Shown here in pieces: positions 54,164 through 59,932 of a stretch of 59,932 nt of DNA. Below the pieces are notes generated by a model. That model was not told where the DNA came from, ran no database searches, and saw only the letters and a program-made list of their open reading frames with translations. The DNA is taken from the IMG/VR virus record IMGVR_UViG_3300042560_001663, positions 1 through 59,932 of that record. The stretch is one strand, 5' to 3'. This stretch comes from a virus. Position numbers and translations under genes: made by a program. Numbering within the stretch: the first letter of the stretch is position 1; every line of letters begins with the position of its first letter.

Positions 54164-54381
54164 TTCACAAAATCCCCAACCACAGGAATAGGACCACAAA
54201 TCTCATTAACAAAACTTTTTGTATTATTTTTGAGTGTTTGACGACACTCCAAGTTCTTATTGTATGTTTGTTGAAAAAGTGTTCGTTGTTGTTGCTCACT
54301 ATAAGTGATAATAGCACCAGCAACGATTACAATAAAAAATACAGACAAAACTGCCCAATCAATTTCATTAAAGTTTTTCAT
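54160..54381 (-). CDS. Membrane-anchored protein (73 aa)
   Basis: MKNFNEIDWAVLSVFFIVIV, an N-terminal anchor to about residue 26, then a soluble tail with Cys (NLECRQTLKNNTKSFVNEIC) that would lie in the periplasm. Coupled to both neighbours. Function unknown. Confidence 0.75.
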   Translation of the reverse strand: MKNFNEIDWAVLSVFFIVIVAGAIITYSEQQQRTLFQQTYNKNLECRQTLKNNTKSFVNEICGPIPVVGDFVK

Positions 54382-54554
54382 AGGTTTTCAATCTCCTCAC
54401 ACAATTCCAACACATCAGCACACATAATCACACCAGGGCTTTGTTGGAGTTGGTTGATAACTTCACGGAGAGCAGCAGCAACTCCGTCCTGTGGATAGTT
54501 GTAAGTATCCTCTGCTTTGTATGCTTCCATAATCCGTTGTGCTCTTTCAGTCAT
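54378..54554 (-). CDS. Paralogue family H member (58 aa)
   Basis: MTERAQRIMEAYKAEDTYNY, then VAAALREVINQLQQSPGVIM and a helical end with ELCEEIENL. The AALREVINQL core matches ATLREVVNQL of the 49578 protein. Function unknown. Confidence 0.75.
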   Translation of the reverse strand: MTERAQRIMEAYKAEDTYNYPQDGVAAALREVINQLQQSPGVIMCADVLELCEEIENL

Positions 54555-54560
54555 CGTTCA

Positions 54561-54737
54561 TCATCCTCCACAGGAAACCCATCCATCTCTTTTAGCTTCT
54601 TTACTATACCAATAATCAAAATACCACACTCTAAAATCACAACGATAATATTGAACTAAACCAAACTCATTTGCATCCTCTTTTGTTGGACTATGAGTGT
54701 AGATGAGGTCTTTGGTGTCTAATACATTTTTAGTCAT
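54561..54737 (-). CDS. Hypothetical aromatic-rich protein (58 aa)
   Basis: MTKNVLDTKDLIYTHSPTKE, then FGLVQYYRCDFRVWYFDYWY and SKEAKRDGWVSCGG. A beta hairpin region with many Tyr/Trp. It stops before the family H gene. Function unknown. Confidence 0.65.
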   Translation of the reverse strand: MTKNVLDTKDLIYTHSPTKEDANEFGLVQYYRCDFRVWYFDYWYSKEAKRDGWVSCGG

Positions 54738-54944
54738 TTAGAGTGCCTCCACATCATAAGAAATACAATTTAGTTCATCAGCAATATGAGTAAGCCAAGG
54801 TTCATCTTCAAGAATTCCACTTCTATGAATATTGGAAGAAATCACACGAATAGCATTACCAAGTGCTTTCTTCATATCCTCTGTGGGTTCATCTTTAAGA
54901 TTTGCTTTGAATGTTTCCCAGATTTGGTATGCTTGGTTAGTCAT
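54738..54944 (-). CDS. Paralogue family H member (68 aa)
   Basis: MTNQAYQIWETFKANLKDEP, then TEDMKKALGNAIRVISSNIH and a final THIADELNCISYDVEAL. Closest to the protein at 48843 (xxxQIWxxF...EPTxDMxxALxxAIR). Function unknown. Confidence 0.75.
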   Translation of the reverse strand: MTNQAYQIWETFKANLKDEPTEDMKKALGNAIRVISSNIHRSGILEDEPWLTHIADELNCISYDVEAL

Positions 54945-54945
54945 T

Positions 54946-55215
54946 TCAGTTGTCCTCTCTCAAACGAATACTACCTTCAATCTCACCTCGCATATCATAA
55001 AAATACTCTTTGGCAGTAGAAAGGCACCAGTTATCATAGTCCTTTTGTGTTGGATTTCCTTCGGTTTCTTGAAGCCGAAATTGTTCCCACATTTCCAAGA
55101 ACTCATCTACGGAAAGTGTGTATTCCAGAGAAACATATGCTACTTTGGGAATTATGTGATTAGACATAGAAGGAAAATTTTGGACTGCGATGAGAAGGTC
55201 GTTTCCAGTAAGCAT
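54946..55215 (-). CDS. Hypothetical protein (89 aa)
   Basis: MLTGNDLLIAVQNFPSMSNH, then SVDEFLEMWEQFRLQETEGN and NWCLSTAKEYFYDMRGEIEG. Mostly helical; no domain recognised. First gene after boundary U. Confidence 0.75.
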   Translation of the reverse strand: MLTGNDLLIAVQNFPSMSNHIIPKVAYVSLEYTLSVDEFLEMWEQFRLQETEGNPTQKDYDNWCLSTAKEYFYDMRGEIEGSIRLREDN

Positions 55216-55240
55216 AAGAGGTGTCTGTGTGTATGAGAGT

Positions 55241-55268
55241 ATTATAAGGCACTCACAGGGTCTGTGGT
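55241..55268 (-). promoter_or_regulatory. Promoter U (ACCACA-N16-TATAAT)
   Basis: Shares GCCTTATAATACTCTCATACACA with R and V. Here the upstream hairpin (CACAG/CTGTG) lacks a T run, so the terminator half looks degenerate. Confidence 0.6.
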
Positions 55269-55284
55269 GAGGTCTTGTGACGGT

Positions 55285-55374
55285 TTAGAAAGTGTCTTCG
55301 TATTTCAGTTTTAAAACAAATATTACAATCAGGGATATGATACTTACTGAATGCCAAATTTGTTCATCAGTCAT
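55285..55374 (-). CDS. Tiny membrane peptide (29 aa)
   Basis: MTDEQIWHSVSIISLIVIFV then LKLKYEDTF. One helix with charged ends. It overlaps the upstream gene by 8 bases. Tentative because of size. Confidence 0.6.
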   Translation of the reverse strand: MTDEQIWHSVSIISLIVIFVLKLKYEDTF

Positions 55375-55552
55375 AATAAACATCCTCCTCATAAGCAACA
55401 TAGTCAGTTTGAAGATGGCAGAAGAAATCTCCACCACTATCTTCTGGGTGTGTCATAGTATAACACCATTCATCAAAGATTTCTCCTACCCACCACCAGC
55501 CAACTTGGATTTTCTCAAAGAAGTTCATAGGACGATTGTAGAGTTTCGTCAT
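55367..55552 (-). CDS. Hypothetical protein (61 aa)
   Basis: MTKLYNRPMNFFEKIQVGWW, then WVGEIFDEWCYTMTHPEDSG and an acidic Tyr-rich tail. Three consecutive Trp are unusual. ATGA overlap with its neighbour. Function unknown. Confidence 0.7.
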   Translation of the reverse strand: MTKLYNRPMNFFEKIQVGWWWVGEIFDEWCYTMTHPEDSGGDFFCHLQTDYVAYEEDVYYD

Positions 55553-55752
55553 CGGGCACCTTCTTTAATCATTTTACGCATCGTTGTTTCAAAAATAATG
55601 TCTTTTTCCAGTTCGTATGGTGATGCTACTTGGAGATAGGTTTGATACTGATGCTCGTTGAGGTCTTTGGAAGGAATGCAACCATTATAAGAGATGATTT
55701 TTTGGATTGCTTTTTCAATTGGTTCTTCATAAACCCCTTTGAAGATAAACAT
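55549..55752 (-). CDS. Hypothetical protein (67 aa)
   Basis: MFIFKGVYEEPIEKAIQKII, then SYNGCIPSKDLNEHQYQTYL and IFETTMRKMIKEGAR. Helical; no recognised domain. Coupled to the next gene by ATGA. Confidence 0.7.
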   Translation of the reverse strand: MFIFKGVYEEPIEKAIQKIISYNGCIPSKDLNEHQYQTYLQVASPYELEKDIIFETTMRKMIKEGAR

Positions 55753-55755
55753 CAG

Positions 55756-56013
55756 TTATTCTTCATCCTCCTCATCATCACTCCCCCAGTCAATCTCAAC
55801 GGTTTCAAACTGCTCTACATTAGTGTAAGGCATAGGATTTGCAGGTCCTCCCATCTCATAATGGATTTTATCAAACAATTCTCCAAGCACTAAACTCTCA
55901 AATGCTTCCTGGTCTGGATAATCCTCCCAGTCCTCAAACATTTCAGTTGTGGGAGCAACTGTGAGAGTTCGGGTGTAAGTTACTGTGACTGCTTTGAGTT
56001 GGATTTTAGTCAT
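55756..56013 (-). CDS. Hypothetical protein with acidic tail (85 aa)
   Basis: MTKIQLKAVTVTYTRTLTVA, then PTTEMFEDWEDYPDQEAFES and EIDWGSDDEEDEE. A beta start, a helix, and a very acidic end like those at 29971 and 56010. Function unknown. Confidence 0.75.
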   Translation of the reverse strand: MTKIQLKAVTVTYTRTLTVAPTTEMFEDWEDYPDQEAFESLVLGELFDKIHYEMGGPANPMPYTNVEQFETVEIDWGSDDEEDEE

Positions 56014-56183
56014 TCTTCATCCTCAACAGGGAACATAGCATCATACTCTTCATCAGTTAGTGTGAGATACTGGACATCAGCATCTTGATGTTCTTCGGCA
56101 TACATCAGTTGGTAATGTGCAAAGGAACTTTCAGAAGTGCTGGCATATTCTACAAGACCATCAACAAGGCAGAGGTAGTTCAT
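56010..56183 (-). CDS. Hypothetical acidic protein (57 aa)
   Basis: MNYLCLVDGLVEYASTSESS, then FAHYQLMYAEEHQDADVQYL and AMFPVEDEE. A beta-alpha-beta pattern; ends with an acidic tail. ATGA overlap. Function unknown. Confidence 0.7.
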   Translation of the reverse strand: MNYLCLVDGLVEYASTSESSFAHYQLMYAEEHQDADVQYLTLTDEEYDAMFPVEDEE

Positions 56184-56184
56184 T

Positions 56185-56364
56185 TCAGTTCAGAATAATT
56201 GCTAACTCGGTGTTGTTGTCTTTGTATGAAGAACTTACGATGTCTTGAACTTCTATATCATAAACATCCTCAAAACCAATACCAGATGTTTTAACTACGA
56301 TAGTGTCATCAGGAACCTCAAGATTGACGAGAGCATCAATTAGTTGTTTTTTAGTGAGTGACAT
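56185..56364 (-). CDS. Conserved small phage protein (59 aa)
   Basis: MSLTKKQLIDALVNLEVPDD, then TIVVKTSGIGFEDVYDIEVQ. The pattern LIxALxxLxxPDDTxVxxxxxGxGFxDV is widespread in phages and bacteria as a small alpha-beta protein of unknown function. Directly downstream of promoter V. Confidence 0.75.
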   Translation of the reverse strand: MSLTKKQLIDALVNLEVPDDTIVVKTSGIGFEDVYDIEVQDIVSSSYKDNNTELAIILN

Positions 56365-56386
56365 CAGTTTCTTTGTGTATGAGAGT

Positions 56387-56414
56387 ATTATAAGGCAAAA
56401 AGGGCACCTGTGGA
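56387..56414 (-). promoter_or_regulatory. Terminator-embedded promoter V (TCCACA-N16-TATAAT)
   Basis: TATAAT after the T run of terminator 56397, with TCCACA in the loop. The box GACACTTGAAGAACTGGCACA (56422-56442) lies immediately upstream. Confidence 0.7.
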
Positions 56415-56421
56415 GATGCCC
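56397..56421 (-). terminator. Intrinsic terminator with promoter in loop
   Basis: GGGCA(TC)/(GG)TGCCC stem (5-7 bp), a loop holding TCCACA, then five T. It directly follows the 85-aa gene and its boundary box. Confidence 0.8.
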
Positions 56422-56442
56422 TGTGCCAGTTCTTCAAGTGTC

Positions 56443-56700
56443 CTATTTAAGTTCATCTTCTTGTCTTTCAATTTCAAAAGTTTCGTTGAGAAACTCAATT
56501 GCGTATTTTCCTACTACGAATGCATCTTTATCTTCAAAGAACCTAGTGCCGATGGTTCTCATATCATAACCTTCTTTGTGTTTATCAAAGAAAGCAATCA
56601 CATAGCAGTTTTCACTACCATCAGTGTTCTCATACCAACTAACCAGTTCATATTTGTTGTTGTATTTACTGAAACGAAATTCAATCTTACGAAATCTCAT
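56443..56700 (-). CDS. Hypothetical protein (85 aa)
   Basis: MRFRKIEFRFSKYNNKYELV, then ENTDGSENCYVIAFFDKHKE and a helical end. Beta-rich; no domain recognised. Overlaps the upstream gene by 14 bases. Confidence 0.75.
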   Translation of the reverse strand: MRFRKIEFRFSKYNNKYELVSWYENTDGSENCYVIAFFDKHKEGYDMRTIGTRFFEDKDAFVVGKYAIEFLNETFEIERQEDELK

Positions 56701-56887
56701 TGTTCTCCAACATAGTTTTGATTTGTTTGAGATCTTCTACCCTTTGTTTAGCAATGTCATACTCCTCACAATACCAATCAATGTTATTGTTCTCATAATT
56801 GGTTTCCTCCCTAATGTCCCATTCAAGACATTGTAGATGTCCTTCTTGATCGTTGATGAAGTAGTTGAGAGTTTCAATGAGTGACAT
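56687..56887 (-). CDS. Hypothetical acidic helical protein (66 aa)
   Basis: MSLIETLNYFINDQEGHLQC, then WYCEEYDIAKQRVEDLKQIK. Helical hairpin likely. It overlaps the downstream gene by 14 bases and the anchored protein gene by 14 bases. Function unknown. Confidence 0.7.
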   Translation of the reverse strand: MSLIETLNYFINDQEGHLQCLEWDIREETNYENNNIDWYCEEYDIAKQRVEDLKQIKTMLENNEIS

Positions 56888-57149
56888 TTTCAGGAGCAGG
56901 AGGAGGGGGAACAGGTGGAAGTTGTGTAGGTTGTGGTGCGACTTGTGGAGTTTGAGTGGGAAGTGCTATAGGTTGTGGAACGACTTGTGGTTGTTGTGTT
57001 TCTTCAAGTTGTTTTTCAAGTTGTTGAACTTTTTCTTCAAGTTGTGGAGTAGTTGATTGATTGTCTTGTGAAAGTTTATATCCAGCAGCCCCAGCAGCAA
57101 AGATACTTGCAAGTGCCGCACACACAGAAACAGTCTTAGAAAAACTCAT
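56874..57149 (-). CDS. Membrane-anchored coiled-coil/proline-rich protein (91 aa)
   Basis: MSFSKTVSVCAALASIFAAG gives an N-terminal anchor or signal, then a coiled coil (LEEKVQQLEKQLEETQQPQ) and a long Pro/Gln/Thr-rich tail ending PPPPAPENVTH. The layout (anchor, coil, extended Pro-rich part across the periplasm) resembles spanins or TonB-like spacers. A lysis or envelope role is plausible but unproven; no partner spanin was found. Confidence 0.75.
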   Translation of the reverse strand: MSFSKTVSVCAALASIFAAGAAGYKLSQDNQSTTPQLEEKVQQLEKQLEETQQPQVVPQPIALPTQTPQVAPQPTQLPPVPPPPAPENVTH

Positions 57150-57271
57150 TTTGGATCAGCAAGTTTGTAGGGGAACTCTTTGCCCGACAACTCATCATAC
57201 AGCAGTCGGGCAAAGATGATGTGGGGTCTTGTGCCAGTTTCAATTGCGGACGATGTGGCAACAGTCCACAT
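57146..57271 (-). CDS. Possible small protein (41 aa)
   Basis: MWTVATSSAIETGTRPHIIF, then ARLLYDELSGKEFPYKLADP. The stop overlaps the next ATG, favouring translation, but the frame also contains the conserved CTGGCACA box and a 10-bp perfect stem (TTTGCCCGAC/GTCGGGCAAA). It may therefore be a regulatory leader rather than a gene. Confidence 0.45.
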   Translation of the reverse strand: MWTVATSSAIETGTRPHIIFARLLYDELSGKEFPYKLADPK

Positions 57272-57290
57272 AATATCAAGGTTTTTTTTA

Positions 57291-57581
57291 TCAGGTAAGG
57301 GTTTCATCCAACTCATTCAAACGATCAAAGTTCCAAGTTCTTTCAATCAATCCAATATCAAATCCAAACTTATAAGCCCAGAAGAGAATACTTAAGGTGC
57401 TTCCACTTCCAGACTTGATTTGTAGATAAGGCCAAGATGGATAATCATTCCAACTTACAGATACTTGAAGCAAACTCCAACGATTGATGTTTAAGATTTG
57501 CACATAGTATTCGTGTCCAAAATCTTCACGATGATTATACTTAATCAAAAATTTGCGTTTATTAAATTTAATCAAGTTCAT
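57291..57581 (-). CDS. Conserved cyanophage hypothetical protein (96 aa)
   Basis: The ATG at 57581 gives MNLIKFNKRKFLIKYNHRED, then WPYLQIKSGSGSTLSILFWA and YKFGFDIGLIERTWNFDRLN. The WPYLQIxxGxxxxLxxxFWAYKFGFDxxxxxRTWNxxxL pattern is one I recall in T4-like phages. Function unknown. Confidence 0.8.
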   Translation of the reverse strand: MNLIKFNKRKFLIKYNHREDFGHEYYVQILNINRWSLLQVSVSWNDYPSWPYLQIKSGSGSTLSILFWAYKFGFDIGLIERTWNFDRLNELDETLT

Positions 57582-57768
57582 ACAGTTCCTCCGCAATTTT
57601 TAATAGATCATCTTTATCCAGAACAATTAAATCGTTCTGGGCATTATAAGTTTTTACAAAATTAGAGGCAGTCAAAAGAACAGCAGAAACTAACTTTTCT
57701 TCAGTATCAGCACCATTATTGCGACATTCCCATACTGCATTCATAAACTCCTTTGCTCTGTCTGTCAC
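57568..57768 (-). CDS. Paralogue family H member (66 aa, GTG start)
   Basis: A GTG at 57768 within the overlap GTGTGA gives MTDRAKEFMNAVWECRNNGA, then EEKLVSAVLLTASNFVKTYN and KDDLLKIAEELYELD. Same helix layout and ending as the other family H proteins. Function unknown. Confidence 0.7.
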   Translation of the reverse strand: MTDRAKEFMNAVWECRNNGADTEEKLVSAVLLTASNFVKTYNAQNDLIVLDKDDLLKIAEELYELD

Positions 57769-58199
57769 ACTCCCTCCTCAAGATTAGTTTGTTGGACTTC
57801 TTCTTCGGTATATTCTACAGTTCCCATAGGTCCTTTAGGTGCTTTCATCAGTCGTGCAATCTCTTCCTCACGGATTTTATATTCCTGAAACTTATCTTCA
57901 AGGTCTTCATCCATCGTCAGTTCATATTCCTTGCAAACTTTGCGTTGGTCTTCTTCACTTACCCAATCATTAAACACCAGAGACATTGCACCACTACGGA
58001 TACTTTTGGGGTCCATACCAACACACAACATAAACTTCTCAAACAGTTTGAAATACTGCTTTGCGTTCAAGTCTGCAGCAGGTGCAGTAATCAGGTAGTG
58101 CTCTTCAGGAATATAATCATCACCAGTCCACGATGATGTTCCATAAGTTGGTGTGAATGTGGCATCAAATTGCAATCGGACTTCGGCAGAATAAGTCAT
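57765..58199 (-). CDS. Conserved cyanophage hypothetical protein (144 aa)
   Basis: MTYSAEVRLQFDATFTPTYG, then QYFKLFEKFMLCVGMDPKSI and GAMSLVFNDWVSEEDQRKVC. The helix pattern KLFExFMLCxGMxxxSIxxGAMSLVFNDWxSEEDQRKVxxEYEL is familiar from cyanophages. Acidic C-terminal helix and tail. It is the first gene behind promoter X. Function unknown. Confidence 0.8.
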   Translation of the reverse strand: MTYSAEVRLQFDATFTPTYGTSSWTGDDYIPEEHYLITAPAADLNAKQYFKLFEKFMLCVGMDPKSIRSGAMSLVFNDWVSEEDQRKVCKEYELTMDEDLEDKFQEYKIREEEIARLMKAPKGPMGTVEYTEEEVQQTNLEEGV

Positions 58200-58222
58200 T
58201 GGAGTGGTGTTTCAATACAGAT

Positions 58223-58251
58223 ACTATAAAACCCCTGACTGGTAAAGTCAA
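58223..58251 (-). promoter_or_regulatory. Terminator-embedded promoter X (TTGACT-N17-TATAGT)
   Basis: The strongest example: a near-perfect -35 forms the left arm of the terminator stem (CCCTTGACT) and TATAGT follows the T tract, with exact 17-bp spacing. Confidence 0.8.
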
Positions 58252-58254
58252 GGG
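58228..58254 (-). terminator. Intrinsic terminator with promoter in stem
   Basis: CCCTTGACT/AGTCAGGGG 9-bp stem with one wobble, 5-base loop, then TTTT. It ends the 61-aa gene transcript. Confidence 0.75.
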
Positions 58255-58278
58255 CAAGTGGACGGTTTTTAAATTGGA

Positions 58279-58464
58279 CTATGAAGATAGAATTGATCGG
58301 CAAATCCTTTTACAAACTTGTTGATTGTCATCACATTCAATCAAACAATTATAATAATCATTAATCATATCATTTTGTTCGTTTGCCCTCTCTATAGTTT
58401 GGTTTAAATGATCCAAATTTTGTTTCCATCCAGCCAGTTGATTATAAGAAATTAAGTTGTGCAT
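58279..58464 (-). CDS. Hypothetical helical Cys-containing protein (61 aa)
   Basis: The ATG at 58464 gives MHNLISYNQLAGWKQNLDHL, then NEQNDMINDYYNCLIECDDN and QQVCKRICRSILSS. Four Cys in a helical hairpin (CLIEC...CKRIC: CX3C...CX3C) recall the CHCH-type twin CX3C fold, an unusual find in a phage. Function unknown. Confidence 0.65.
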   Translation of the reverse strand: MHNLISYNQLAGWKQNLDHLNQTIERANEQNDMINDYYNCLIECDDNQQVCKRICRSILSS

Positions 58465-58579
58465 AATAACCCCCAATGCACAAAGAACATCATAACAAAG
58501 TTTGGTTTTCGTTCATAGGTTTTCTCACTCCATCATTCTATCACTATTTAGATATTATGTCAGGGTTTCTTAACATAAC

Positions 58580-58681
58580 TTATTCTGCGTCTCTTCTACC
58601 AATCAAATATCCAAGATAAAGACCACATAAAAATGCAATAAAAAAATAAAGTTCTTTAGATACAAATTCAATCATTTCCAT
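58580..58681 (-). CDS. Tiny membrane peptide (33 aa)
   Basis: MEMIEFVSKELYFFIAFLCG, then LYLGYLIGRRDAE. One helix with a C-terminal basic-acidic end. It starts immediately after the phosphoesterase stop. Translation could also start at the second Met (58675). Confidence 0.6.
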   Translation of the reverse strand: MEMIEFVSKELYFFIAFLCGLYLGYLIGRRDAE

Positions 58682-58682
58682 A

Positions 58683-59381
58683 TTAATATTTGATTGTCTG
58701 AAAGAAACCATTCTTTTCTACAATTGCTGTTGTTGAGTCAACGAAATCACCGCAGCACATATACTCAATCTTATCAAACTTTCTCATATTGTTATGGTGT
58801 ATGTGACCACAGATAATGCCCTTATAATCTCCTTTCTGCCTACAATAGTTTGCTAAGTCAGTTTCATATTGATTGATATAATTCTTTCCTTTGATTGTAT
58901 TCTTCAGTGCATAAACCAAAGAAAACCTAAAAATCTTTTCTAAAAACAAACTCATTGGAGTAATGAATTCATATCCCCAATTAAAGCAGAGTTGTTTCCA
59001 AGAACCAGAAGAGAATTCAGAGTGTTGATCTCCGTGTGTGCAAAGATACTTATCTCCATCTTTTGTTTTATACACATATTCTTCAACCATTTTAAAGTTC
59101 TTGTGCTCAAAAGGACAGTATCTCCTCAACATTCCTTCGTGATTTCCAGGAATATAAATGACTTCTACACCTTTCTTTGCAAGGTTTAAAATTTGATGCA
59201 CACATTCAGTATGTTCCTTTTTCCAATGCGTATTATATTTTTCCATACAATACACATCAATAATATCTCCAACCAAGATCAGTTTCTTGGTTTTGATTTC
59301 TTTGAGAAACTTATGAAACTTTTTGACATTGCACCGAGTCACTCCAAGGTGAACATCTGACACGAAGACTGCATCAAACAT
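58683..59381 (-). CDS. Metallophosphoesterase, LpxH-like (232 aa)
   Basis: All calcineurin-fold motifs are present: SDVHLG (8-13), LVGDIIDVY (36-44), IPGNHEG (about 77-83), CTHGDQHSEF and CGHIHHNNM. The layout, size and the helical insert between HGD and GHIHH match LpxH-type UDP-diacylglucosamine pyrophosphohydrolases. In a phage it could alter lipid A precursors or act on another phosphodiester; the substrate is not certain. Overlaps the upstream membrane-protein gene by 8 bases. Confidence 0.9.
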   Translation of the reverse strand: MFDAVFVSDVHLGVTRCNVKKFHKFLKEIKTKKLILVGDIIDVYCMEKYNTHWKKEHTECVHQILNLAKKGVEVIYIPGNHEGMLRRYCPFEHKNFKMVEEYVYKTKDGDKYLCTHGDQHSEFSSGSWKQLCFNWGYEFITPMSLFLEKIFRFSLVYALKNTIKGKNYINQYETDLANYCRQKGDYKGIICGHIHHNNMRKFDKIEYMCCGDFVDSTTAIVEKNGFFQTIKY

Positions 59382-59616
59382 TTTGGTTTTCCTCCAATTC
59401 TTTCATAAGTTCTTTTGCAAGTTTCATTGAACGACGATGCATACTATACCGTGCCCAGGGTGTTTTGGGATGATACATTACAATCCATTTATATTTCTCA
59501 TACTGAAATTTGATGAGATTGATGACAAATAAAAATGCCTTTGCGACACTCTGATCTGTGCAAATCAGGTATGCAGCAAAAGCAAAGAGTATTAAGTATA
59601 TGTATTGGGAAGTCAC
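59374..59616 (-). CDS. Membrane-anchored basic protein (80 aa)
   Basis: MTSQYIYLILFAFAAYLICT, an N-terminal anchor, then basic helices (FQYEKYKWIVMYHPKTPW, HRRSMKLAKELMKELEENQN). It lies between the phosphoesterase and the 69-aa gene, overlapping both, so it could tether the phosphoesterase to the membrane. That link is inferred only. Confidence 0.75.
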   Translation of the reverse strand: MTSQYIYLILFAFAAYLICTDQSVAKAFLFVINLIKFQYEKYKWIVMYHPKTPWARYSMHRRSMKLAKELMKELEENQNV

Positions 59617-59822
59617 TTAATGATATTCCAGTGTGTGTCGTTCTCTTTATTTAACCAGAAACAATACCTCTTGTTAATGGATACTACAAAGAGTTCAGTT
59701 TCAGTCTCTTGTTCCACTTCCATTGCGTGTAGAGAATCCATCTGATTTATAAAACGATTTTTTGCCTTTGAACTTTTAGGAGCAACGTTGATTAAGTGAC
59801 GTTTGGTTTTCATAGAGTTCAT
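59613..59822 (-). CDS. Small protein paralogous to 25517 (69 aa)
   Basis: MNSMKTKRHLINVAPKSSKA, then KNRFINQMDSLHAMEVEQET and YCFWLNKENDTHWNIIK. Homologous to the protein at 25517-25708 over most of its length. First gene behind the strong consensus promoter at 59846. Function unknown. Confidence 0.75.
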   Translation of the reverse strand: MNSMKTKRHLINVAPKSSKAKNRFINQMDSLHAMEVEQETETELFVVSINKRYCFWLNKENDTHWNIIK

Positions 59823-59845
59823 TGTTTTTCAACCCCCACAAAGGG

Positions 59846-59874
59846 ATTATACAGAGATTGGTAGAGTGTGTCAA
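59846..59874 (-). promoter_or_regulatory. Consensus sigma70 promoter TTGACA-N17-TATAAT
   Basis: Both hexamers are perfect and the spacing is 17. This is the best promoter in the window and drives the phosphoesterase operon. A second promoter-like pair (CCACAG-N17-TATAGT) overlaps the terminator just upstream. Confidence 0.85.
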
Positions 59875-59885
59875 GTACATACTAT

Positions 59886-59912
59886 AAAACCCCCAGCAGA
59901 AGACTGTGGGGG
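59886..59912 (-). terminator. Intrinsic terminator
   Basis: CCCCC/GGGGG stem with a 13-base loop, followed by TTTTAT. It ends a transcript entering from beyond the window. Confidence 0.75.
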
Positions 59913-59932
59913 TTAGTGGACGGTTTATGAGG

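Noticed and set aside
21581-56442. Possible CRISPR-like array from the repeated TGTGCCA...TGGCACA boxes
   Set aside because: Copies are dispersed one per operon boundary, hundreds to thousands of bases apart and imperfect; there are no regular spacers.

Overview
The window looks like about 60 kb of a T4-like myovirus that infects marine or freshwater picocyanobacteria (cyanophage, Kyanoviridae type). The sequence is AT-rich. Every supported gene lies on the minus strand, so the biology reads from high to low coordinates. Diagnostic features are the T4 baseplate pair gp25-gp6 followed by a giant baseplate-associated protein and a repeat-rich fibre protein, T4-type late promoters (NNTAAATA), a DUF4385 protein, a DUF6267-like ligase-fold protein, and a 47-residue basic protein ending RGQGK that I remember from many cyanophages. 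Family names are from memory of motifs; no database was searched.

Layout in coding direction. (1) 59,822-20,310: an accessory region of about 40 kb with over 120 mostly tiny genes. They are packed into runs joined by ATGA, GTGA or TAATG overlaps and separated by recurring boundary elements. Recognisable members are an LpxH-like metallophosphoesterase, two GIY-YIG-type homing endonucleases, a thioredoxin-like protein, DUF4385, an AbrB-tailed protein, a secreted glycine-zipper protein, a DEAH helicase, three predicted PD-(D/E)XK nucleases, two DNA methyltransferase-like proteins, a ligase-fold nucleotidyltransferase, a GNAT with a capsid-targeting N terminus, an SprT-like metallopeptidase and many one-helix membrane peptides. 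(2) 20,259-18,146: a conserved block with a DxD glycosyltransferase and small cyanophage proteins. (3) 18,119-1: late structural genes gp25, gp6, a 4,047-residue protein, a 923-residue fibre protein and a partial structural protein running off the window.

Regulation appears to fall into two classes. Accessory operons begin at sigma70-like promoters, often built into the preceding intrinsic terminator so that the -35 hexamer lies in the hairpin loop. They are often preceded by a box TGTGnCA-N10-TGGCACA overlapping the previous stop codon. Structural genes, both homing endonucleases, the capsid-targeted gene block and a 531-residue orphan instead have NNTAAATA late promoters.

The best candidates for an undescribed system are the overlapping ligase-nuclease-methyltransferase cassette (34,219-32,260), a second methyltransferase-nuclease pair (29,511-28,253), a helicase-nuclease block (39,783-37,778), and the boundary boxes and terminator-promoters that divide the accessory region.
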